Below, piece by piece: positions 54,474-61,696 of a stretch of 64,000 nt of DNA. The notes under the pieces were generated by a model, which was given only the letters and a program-made list of their open reading frames with translations, had not been told where the DNA came from and ran no database searches. Source of the DNA: Lacihabitans soyangensis (lineage in GTDB: Bacteria > Bacteroidota > Bacteroidia > Cytophagales > Spirosomataceae); contig NZ_RJUF01000001.1 of assembly GCF_024343775.1 (NCBI RefSeq), positions 124,001-188,000 of the forward strand, read 5' to 3'. The first letter of the stretch is position 1. Each line of letters begins with the position of its first letter. The translations under genes were made by a program, and so were the position numbers.

Positions 54474-55520
54474 ATGCATCCATTTGAAAATCTGAAAGAA
54501 CTCCTTTTTGGTAGCCAGCGACCTTGGCTACCAGAAAATACGAATGACGCTAAGTACCGGTCATTACTTTTAGAGTTGAAAGAATACGAACCAATTCAAA
54601 ATCTAAATTTTGAATTAAAATTCTTACGTCACATTAACGACAAAACCCAATTCTATGTAAGATTGATTCAAAATCAAAAACTCCAAGTTCTTGACCAATT
54701 GATTCCTGAAATCATTAATGAACAAAATCCGCAAGTCTCTAAATTTCTTTTTAATTCCCTTTTAACAAAGCAGCTTCAAACTTTCATAAAAGATATTGGC
54801 AAGGTATTAAAGGAAAAGAATTTTGACATAGGTTACATAAATCCAAAGAAGAACACTTTCGACATTGATTCTCATCACAAGTCCAACGCCTTCATAATTC
54901 AGTATTTAAAATTCACAACCATACAAATTTATTTGGAGCTTCAAAGGCTTTTCCAGATTACTCCGAATGAGGAGCTAATAGAAGATGATTTCTATACAAC
55001 GCTTTTATTTGAACCTATTCCCGATTCTTCCTTTTTATCCAAAATTATTAGACTCCAGGTAGAGCAGGATCATGAAGTCGATGCCATTGTAGTAAAACCT
55101 CCCGAGTTACCAATTAAACAAGAGCCTTCTTTGTTCAATCCGATCAAAAGAGATTTAGCAAATATCAGACTATCAAAGGTAAACTTCGGAATTATCAAAA
55201 ATGAAGAACAATTCGCATTAATAGAAACTAACCTTTATGAGTATAGAATAATTGATATTGACTATAATTTCATAAAAAATAAGGCCTCATCAAATAGTGT
55301 TCTTTTGGCAGCAACTATTAAAGTTCTAATAGAGAAAAACTATTTTAGAAAAGGCTATGCTGGATTTAAAGGAACAGTTCGAGATAATGACATTCGCGAA
55401 TTTCTAGAAAACAGGTACAACACAGATATTAAACAACAGTTCAGAAGATTCACCGAAGAGAATAAAGAACTTGCTTTGAGAAAACTCCCATGGCTCGACA
55501 GTTTGCCGTCACTTAGGTAA
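54474..55520 (+). CDS. integrase-linked protein of unknown function
   Basis: A 348-residue soluble protein, three bases after the integrase. I do not recognise a catalytic motif. The central part is helical (KQLQTFIKDIGKVLKEKNF), and the C-terminal 60 residues (KGYAGFKGTVRDNDIREFLENRYNTD) look like a DNA-binding module. Position next to the integrase recalls RteC-type excision regulators of Bacteroides elements, but that is a positional guess. Confidence 0.6.
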   Translation: MHPFENLKELLFGSQRPWLPENTNDAKYRSLLLELKEYEPIQNLNFELKFLRHINDKTQFYVRLIQNQKLQVLDQLIPEIINEQNPQVSKFLFNSLLTKQLQTFIKDIGKVLKEKNFDIGYINPKKNTFDIDSHHKSNAFIIQYLKFTTIQIYLELQRLFQITPNEELIEDDFYTTLLFEPIPDSSFLSKIIRLQVEQDHEVDAIVVKPPELPIKQEPSLFNPIKRDLANIRLSKVNFGIIKNEEQFALIETNLYEYRIIDIDYNFIKNKASSNSVLLAATIKVLIEKNYFRKGYAGFKGTVRDNDIREFLENRYNTDIKQQFRRFTEENKELALRKLPWLDSLPSLR

Positions 55521-55521
55521 T

Positions 55522-55619
55522 ATGGTATTAAGTTCTGTTAATACCATTTTGCACTCCAAGATAATACCACTCATTTTTGTAAGTATCATATTATTAATCC
55601 TTTAATTTGGTATTATCTT
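55522..55619 (+). promoter_or_regulatory. two inverted repeats containing TAATACC (candidate operators)
   Basis: ATGGTATTAA (55522-55531) pairs with TTAATACCAT (55538-55547). AAGATAATACCA (55558-55569) pairs perfectly with TGGTATTATCTT (55608-55619). Four GGTATTA/TAATACC half-sites result. The first hairpin, with a following TTTT, could also act as a weak terminator. They sit about 100-200 bases before the first small HTH gene. Confidence 0.6.
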
Positions 55620-55726
55620 TTTCATCACTTAATACATTTTTGTTTCCCCCAATTTTGAATCGTCTTTCAAGCGAAGGATGACATTTGGCCAAATGTCCAT
55701 TTTGAAATTTTCTAACAAGAAAAATC

Positions 55727-56026
55727 ATGGACGAATTATTATTACGTCTCGATCAAATCGAGCAACTCATTTTAGAACAAAGTATTAATTCTAAAGAAAT
55801 CTTAAACTTCACTGAAGCCACTAAATATTTGGAGGTATCAGCATCGCATTTGTATAAACTAACAAGTGCCAATATTCTGCCATACTACAAACCAAACGGT
55901 AAGAAGCTCTATTTCAAAAGAGAAGAATTGAACGAATGGCTTTTGAGCAATCGAAGTGCATCTAAAGAAGAAATTGCCCAGAAAGCAAGGAACTTCAAAT
56001 TCAAAAAAGGAGGTGTGTTGTCATGA
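55727..56026 (+). CDS. helix-turn-helix excisionase-like protein 1
   Basis: A 99-residue protein with a C-terminal HTH_17-type motif (TEATKYLEVSASHLYKLTSANILPYYKPNGKKLYFKRE in two parts), typical of excisionase/MerR-like DNA-binding proteins. The first 20 residues form a helix. The stop overlaps the next HTH gene by four bases. Likely controls excision or replication of the element. Confidence 0.85.
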   Translation: MDELLLRLDQIEQLILEQSINSKEILNFTEATKYLEVSASHLYKLTSANILPYYKPNGKKLYFKREELNEWLLSNRSASKEEIAQKARNFKFKKGGVLS

Positions 56027-56328
56027 ATGAGGTAACGCTTTTATTTGAAAGTTTGATGCAGGAAATCCAAATTATCAAAACGTATGTGGCCAATGTCTCA
56101 GCTACTTCGGTTTTCCCAGAACGATTCGACAAAGTTTGGATAGATGGCCAAGATGTTATGTTATCATTGCATATAAGCAAGAGGACTTTACAGTATTTAA
56201 GGGATTCGGGTGTATTGCCTTACTCTCGTATTAATGGCAAATTCTACTACAAAATTGCTGACATTGAAAATTTGCTGGTTAAAAATTACACGGCTTCACC
56301 ATTAAATTCAGACAAGCTATGCAAATAA
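56023..56328 (+). CDS. helix-turn-helix excisionase-like protein 2
   Basis: A 101-residue protein with an HTH region (MLSLHISKRTLQYLRDSGVL, then SRINGKFYYKIADIENLL). Paralogous in design to the preceding gene. Starts within its stop codon, and its own stop overlaps the primase gene by ten bases. Likely works with protein 1. Confidence 0.85.
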   Translation: MNEVTLLFESLMQEIQIIKTYVANVSATSVFPERFDKVWIDGQDVMLSLHISKRTLQYLRDSGVLPYSRINGKFYYKIADIENLLVKNYTASPLNSDKLCK

Positions 56329-57242
56329 CGGAAAAGCAAATCCTCTCAAAAACAAACTATGGGCTAGATATTTACGCACATATTTTGAGAGATTTTTACT
56401 CAGATGAAACTGTAATTCACCTCAAAGGTAGAATTACAGAACCATCTAAAAACCCTTTTAGGGGTAATGCTCCAACATTAATATTCGAGGAAATTGACCA
56501 GCAATTTCTTTTTAGAGACAATGAAGAAATAGCCTTTACAGGTACACCATTCGATTTTGCAAAACTGCATTTTAAAAAAGATGGTCCCGAATTATTGAAA
56601 GTTTTATTGGAAGTATTACACTTAAAATTTGAGAGAAGGACAAATAAATTTCCAGTTTTTCTTGAGAAGAAAAAGGAAATAACACCACAGCCCTTGCCCA
56701 TTTATATACCCAAGGTAAGCTTTTTTGATGCACCGGTATCAAATACTATTCCTTCAAAAGAACTCACCTTAAAAGGCGTCTATGAGCTTATTTTGGCCAA
56801 TTCAGTGATCCAAACTGAACATTTAAGACAAATCTCTGATAAAAAATTAGCTAGGAAGTATAAGGCAGCGAACTTCAACTATGTGACCTTTTCGGGTACT
56901 TTTTCAAGTCGTAAAGACGATGCACTTTTAAAACATTCTGGTTATTTGGCTATTGATTTTGACCATATTCCAGACTTGGAATCACTAAAGACTCAATTAT
57001 TAAATGATGCCTTCTTTGAGACCCAGATGCTTTTTAAGTCTCCCTCTGGTGATGGCTTGAAATGGATAATCTCAATTGATATTACCCAAAATACACATCA
57101 AGATTGGTTTATGGCTATCAAAAATTACCTTGAGCAAACCTACCAGCTAAAGGTTGACTCGGCAGGTATTGATGTTTCAAGAGCATGTTTTTTGCCAAAC
57201 GACCCCCAAATTTTCATTAATTCAAAACATCTAATGCCATGA
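56319..57242 (+). CDS. BT4734-like primase N-terminal protein
   Basis: A 307-residue protein. The C-terminal half has the features of the VirE_N/BT4734 family: YLAIDFDHIPDLE, SGDGLKWI and DVSRACFLPNDP. The N-terminal 130 residues are unassigned. The family is linked to primase-like replication of Bacteroidota elements. Stop overlaps the next gene (ATGA), so the two are co-translated parts of one replication module. Confidence 0.83.
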   Translation: MQITEKQILSKTNYGLDIYAHILRDFYSDETVIHLKGRITEPSKNPFRGNAPTLIFEEIDQQFLFRDNEEIAFTGTPFDFAKLHFKKDGPELLKVLLEVLHLKFERRTNKFPVFLEKKKEITPQPLPIYIPKVSFFDAPVSNTIPSKELTLKGVYELILANSVIQTEHLRQISDKKLARKYKAANFNYVTFSGTFSSRKDDALLKHSGYLAIDFDHIPDLESLKTQLLNDAFFETQMLFKSPSGDGLKWIISIDITQNTHQDWFMAIKNYLEQTYQLKVDSAGIDVSRACFLPNDPQIFINSKHLMP

Positions 57243-58975
57243 GCAAAAATATATTTAAAGTAGAAGATTGGCTTCAAAAGAAAGAGGTCGTAAAAACTGA
57301 TAATTCTGTAGAAACCAAATCATTTGTAAAATCCGATAAGTATACCGATACAGACTTATTGATTCAAAAAATTGAGGACAGTCGCATTGATTTAACAGCC
57401 AATTACCAAGACTGGCGAAATATAGGTTTTGCTATTGCGGATGAATTTGGCGAGAATGGTCGTAATTTCTTCCACAGAATCAGTAGATTTTATGCTGATT
57501 ATTCGACAGCCGATACAGACAAACAATTTGACGCTTGTCTAAAAGCCAACGGTTCAGGGATTAACCTAAGTACCCTTTTCTATTTGGCAAAAAATGCTGG
57601 AATCACAGTTTCGAAAAACCAAACAGAAGAAATTCCTGAAATTGAAGAATCATTTGAGAATAAAAAACTTCCGACTTTGCCAGATGCCATTTTCAATACC
57701 CTGCCAACTTTCTTACAAAGAATTACTAATGTCGCAGAAACCAACGAGGAGAGAGATTTACTTTTGCTAGGTTCTGTGGTTACGTTGAGTGCCACCATGC
57801 CTACAGTTTTCGGTATTTACCATAACAAGAAGGTTTTCGCCAATCTTTTTTTGTTTATTTCCGCCCAGGCTTCTGCAGGTAAAGGACGGCTAAACCATTG
57901 TCGTAAATTGGTAAAACCTATTCATGATGCCCTCAAAGAAGCCAATAAAAAAGCCAAACAACAATATCTAGCAGATTTGGCTTATTACAACGCTCAAAAG
58001 AAAAGTAATTCAGAAGTGGAAAAGCCTGATGAGCCACCACTTCAGCTTTTATTTATACCTGCCAATAGCAGTGCCTCGGGAGCATTTCAATTATTAAATG
58101 ACAATGACGGCCGTGGCTTACTATTCGAAACAGAAGGCGATACACTGGCCAATACTTTTAAAAGTGATTTCGGTAATTACTCCGATGGTTTTCGCAAAGC
58201 ATTTCACCATGAAACCATTTCGTACTATAGAAAAACAGATCGCGAACTGGTTGACCTCGAAACTCCATGCATTTCTACTGTACTTTCTGGTACTCCCAAG
58301 CAAGTGCTTAATCTGATTCCAAGTGCAGAAGACGGCTTGTTTAGTCGATTTATGTTTTACCACATGAACACCAACCCCGCTTGGGCAGATGTCTTTTCGG
58401 GTAATACTGAAACGGGCTTAGATGACATTTTCTATGAAATGGGCAAAGAATATTTACAATTTTACGATACCTTAAAGGCTTCACCAAATATTCAGTTTCA
58501 TTTAACTAAAGAACAGAAAGTTCATTTTAATGATTTCTTTCAGAAATTCTTTAATCAGTATTTTAGCCTCAAAGGCGAAGAATACATTGGTACCATTAGG
58601 CGTCTGGGTTTAATTACCTTCAGATTGGCCATGATTTTTTCGGTATTGCGTATGATGGACCTAGGCGAGTTTAACACCAAACTAATTTGTGAAGACCAGG
58701 ATTACAAATCTGCCATAGCTATAGCTGAGACACTTGTGGTTCACGCTTCGCATATTTTTAGTCAATTACCCGAAAATGATAAGCCAGCCCGAAAACCCAA
58801 TAAAAAAGAAAGGTTCTTTGATGCACTACCTGTACAATTTAATAGAAAGACCTATATGGAAACTGCTTACAAGCTAGGGATTTTGGACAAAACAGCCCAA
58901 TCATATATTACTAGTTTCAAAAAAGATGGTCTATTGCACCACGATGTCAAAGATATGTACCTCAAAAATACTTAG
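57239..58975 (+). CDS. DUF3987-type replication protein with PriCT-2-like part
   Basis: A 578-residue protein. Residues about 40-125 resemble PriCT-2 (QDWRNIGFAIADEFG). The central part has SAQASAGKGR, a Walker A-like loop, and the GLLFETEGDT stretch, which fit DUF3987 helicase-like proteins. Together with the previous gene it likely replicates the element. The last 40 residues resemble a winged helix (ETAYKLGILDKTAQSYITSF). Confidence 0.85.
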   Translation: MSKNIFKVEDWLQKKEVVKTDNSVETKSFVKSDKYTDTDLLIQKIEDSRIDLTANYQDWRNIGFAIADEFGENGRNFFHRISRFYADYSTADTDKQFDACLKANGSGINLSTLFYLAKNAGITVSKNQTEEIPEIEESFENKKLPTLPDAIFNTLPTFLQRITNVAETNEERDLLLLGSVVTLSATMPTVFGIYHNKKVFANLFLFISAQASAGKGRLNHCRKLVKPIHDALKEANKKAKQQYLADLAYYNAQKKSNSEVEKPDEPPLQLLFIPANSSASGAFQLLNDNDGRGLLFETEGDTLANTFKSDFGNYSDGFRKAFHHETISYYRKTDRELVDLETPCISTVLSGTPKQVLNLIPSAEDGLFSRFMFYHMNTNPAWADVFSGNTETGLDDIFYEMGKEYLQFYDTLKASPNIQFHLTKEQKVHFNDFFQKFFNQYFSLKGEEYIGTIRRLGLITFRLAMIFSVLRMMDLGEFNTKLICEDQDYKSAIAIAETLVVHASHIFSQLPENDKPARKPNKKERFFDALPVQFNRKTYMETAYKLGILDKTAQSYITSFKKDGLLHHDVKDMYLKNT

Positions 58976-59318
58976 GAAGTATAGGATTTGTAGGAATGTG
59001 CCAATTTTGTTCTCCAGAATTTAATAGCAATCCTGCATTTCCTAAATCTCCTGTTAAGTACTTCAATCAGAACAAAATCACAGTAAAGCATATGAAACTT
59101 ATTTTAAACCATTTTTGACAAGTTTAAACTAAATGAAATTTTCATTAATTTTTAAACATTTTCGCCATTTTTTGCACAAATTCTTAGAAATCAGTCGTTT
59201 CCTGCTTTCTTTTCTTTTCTTATGTTTCGCTTTTTATTATTTTTGTAATGCACACTTTGCCTTAATATATTAAAGCATCATGTGCTTTTCTATACTATTT
59301 ACATAAAACAATATTGAG
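58976..59318 (+). other. intergenic region before the Argonaute gene
   Basis: 343 bases with no gene. It holds a 10-bp inverted repeat ATTTTGTTCT (59004-59013) / AGAACAAAAT (59069-59078) and a TATTTTTG (59238-59245) that matches the -7 consensus 74 bases before the Argonaute ATG. It is a likely promoter region separating replication genes from cargo. Confidence 0.45.
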
Positions 59319-61412
59319 ATGACAACTTTAGAATTTAACGTGCTTACGTTTAACCATCTGGCAGGTGAACTCACTATCCATTTTTCAAATCAAGAGTACC
59401 CAGGCACCCAACGCATTTTTAACAAATTAGTTCCAGCAGAAGTATTGACCCATTTTGGGGAACAGGAGCATTATTACATGGACTTTGAGAATCCATTTCC
59501 TAACAGCATAGAAGTGTCTAAATTTCTTTGCCCACAGTTCGAAACTGTCAACAATGGGGCTGAGGAAGAGGAAAAAGTTTACATTCCAGATGCTTGTTTT
59601 AGTGGCTCCATTGTTAGGAGATATTACAACTTTCAAATCTATAAATACTTTCAATCAAAAAACATGTTGGTTAAGCCATCATTTATTAGTGATATTGAGG
59701 TTTGGGTTTTTCATAAAAACGAAAGTGATAAATTACATTGGCAATTCAAAAAATTCTCTCTAAAAGTTCAACTTGCCAAACTCTCCAAATCGCCCGAGTT
59801 GATTATTACTTATGAGGGTATTTCCAAAGTATTAAAGGAAACTTATTATAATCTTATACCAAAAGTCTCCCCAGATAGCTTCAACTGGTTTATTTTTGAA
59901 AGAAACTTCTTTAAATATGAGGATTTGCCAGAAATGGCAAAGAGAGAATCAGAAAAAGTACAAGTGGTTTTAAGACGTGAAATAGCAGTTGATTTAAATT
60001 ATCCAGCCATTGCACCCGATAGAAGTAACAGATATGCTAAATCTCGTCAAGAGATTTTGGAGTTTCGTGCTAAATATCTACATAATGGTGAGTTTATTAC
60101 TATTATACCTTCACTTTCTAAAGATTTCTTAAAAGTTAAACCAGCAAGAGTAGATAAAGTTTCTAGTAGTTCTAATCAACTGGTATTCGGCAACAAGAAT
60201 CAAGGCATTGTCCCGAAGTCTGCCATGAGCGTATTTGGCCCTTTGGAAATTCCCAATGACAAACACATCAGTTTTTTTTATATTTATCATAAAGAAGACG
60301 AATCAGTTTTTCAAAAATTTGCAAGTTTTATGGCAGGTTTAGAGCCAGGTTTCAAGGGCTTTCAGAAGTATTGCCATTTAGGGTATCATTCCGATCATGC
60401 ATTAAATATTGTTTTTGAAAATAGCACTAATCCACTTCGAGAAATCGAGATGGCGTTGTCGGATCAAAATAGATTTTCCTCAAATGTTCGTTACATCGCC
60501 TTTTATATAAGTCCCATTTCTAAACATACCACAGATTTATCACAACGAGAGGTATATTACAAGGTTAAGCAGTCCCTTCTCAATCGAGGAATAACCTCCC
60601 AAGCACTTGATAGCAAAAAGGTTTTCTCCGATACTTATCATTACAGTATGCCTAATATTTCCATTGCAGTTTTAGCAAAGTTAAATGGCATTCCTTGGAG
60701 ATTAGCTACAACTATAAAAAATGAATTAATCGTCGGCGTTGGTGCTTTTAGAAACTCAGCTACAGATACACAATTCATTGGCAGTGCCTTCAGTTTTACA
60801 AACACTGGTGAATTTAACCAAATGGAGTGCTTCATGAAAAGCCAAACGGATGAGTTGGCAGGTTCAATAATACTCGCAGTAAGAAAATTTGTAAGTTTAA
60901 ATACTGAAATCAAGAGGCTTATTATTCATTTTTACAAGAATATGAGTCAAGAGGAATTGAAACCCATAGAGGATGGACTTCGTGAGTTGGATGTTCATGT
61001 ACCTGTCTATATAGTTTCAATAAACAAAACTGAATCTCGTGACTTAGTGGCTTTCGATACCTCTTGGCCAGAATTAATGCCACAGAGCGGTACGTACATT
61101 AATCTTGGACGTAACAAATACCTACTTTTTAATAATACTCGTTATTTTGATACTCACAATCCTTCTGAAGGATTTCCGTTTCCCATAAAATTGGCCTTTT
61201 TCTGCACAGACCAAGAAAAACTAAAAGGTTCTGGTATTATACAAGAACTTTTAGACCAGGTTTACCAATTTAGCCGAATGTACTGGAAATCTATCAGCCA
61301 GCAGAATTTACCTGTAACCATCAAGTATCCTTCCATGGTGGCCGAGATGGTACCTCACTTTGATGGCTATGAAATACCGATGTATGGAAAAAGCAATTTG
61401 TGGTTTCTCTAA
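59319..61412 (+). CDS. Argonaute (PIWI) protein with degenerate catalytic tetrad
   Basis: A 697-residue prokaryotic Argonaute, longer than short pAgos. Residues about 1-300 are the N/L1/L2 region (FSLKVQLAK, GISKVLK) with no clear full PAZ. About 305-445 is MID, with YYKVKQSLLNRGITSQ and AKLNGIPW, matching the Y-K-Q-K pattern that binds a guide 5' phosphate. About 446-697 is PIWI. The first catalytic Asp site reads GVG (Gly475). The second Asp site is Tyr539 (IHFYKN). The last acidic/His site aligns with Ser672. Predicted to bind guides but not cut. It faces the RT gene 284 bases downstream. Confidence 0.9.
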   Translation: MTTLEFNVLTFNHLAGELTIHFSNQEYPGTQRIFNKLVPAEVLTHFGEQEHYYMDFENPFPNSIEVSKFLCPQFETVNNGAEEEEKVYIPDACFSGSIVRRYYNFQIYKYFQSKNMLVKPSFISDIEVWVFHKNESDKLHWQFKKFSLKVQLAKLSKSPELIITYEGISKVLKETYYNLIPKVSPDSFNWFIFERNFFKYEDLPEMAKRESEKVQVVLRREIAVDLNYPAIAPDRSNRYAKSRQEILEFRAKYLHNGEFITIIPSLSKDFLKVKPARVDKVSSSSNQLVFGNKNQGIVPKSAMSVFGPLEIPNDKHISFFYIYHKEDESVFQKFASFMAGLEPGFKGFQKYCHLGYHSDHALNIVFENSTNPLREIEMALSDQNRFSSNVRYIAFYISPISKHTTDLSQREVYYKVKQSLLNRGITSQALDSKKVFSDTYHYSMPNISIAVLAKLNGIPWRLATTIKNELIVGVGAFRNSATDTQFIGSAFSFTNTGEFNQMECFMKSQTDELAGSIILAVRKFVSLNTEIKRLIIHFYKNMSQEELKPIEDGLRELDVHVPVYIVSINKTESRDLVAFDTSWPELMPQSGTYINLGRNKYLLFNNTRYFDTHNPSEGFPFPIKLAFFCTDQEKLKGSGIIQELLDQVYQFSRMYWKSISQQNLPVTIKYPSMVAEMVPHFDGYEIPMYGKSNLWFL

Positions 61413-61419
61413 AATAAAA

Positions 61420-61449
61420 AAAGGTCTGGCTCAATACGACCAGACCTTT
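61420..61449. terminator. hairpin between Argonaute and RT genes
   Basis: AAAGGTCTGG (61420-61429) pairs perfectly with CCAGACCTTT (61440-61449). On the plus strand only three T follow; on the minus strand a run of A/T gives a better terminator. It probably ends the Argonaute transcript, with lower certainty about strand. Confidence 0.6.
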
Positions 61450-61696
61450 CCCGCTACTAAATCCACACAACTTTGATGTAGATATAGACAATATTATTTA
61501 ATTATTTATTTTCTCTACTTTGTTTTTTATAACATAACACAATTGAATTTTCAAAATGTCGAAAAATGTCCTTCAGAAATTAACATATTGTTTATATTAT
61601 TTTTTTTTGTAAATATTGATATTTTGGAAGAAATTTTCTTGAAATTGTATGCAATAAATAACTAATTCTAAACATTTAACAATCCCCCCTTTCTAA
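61450..61696 (+). other. AT-rich leader before the RT gene
   Basis: About 247 bases of very AT-rich DNA with no ORF. The last 20 bases before the RT ATG hold an AATCCCCCCTTTC purine-poor run. Defence RTs of some types use a non-coding RNA encoded upstream, so this is the place to look. I see no strong stem here. Confidence 0.35.
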
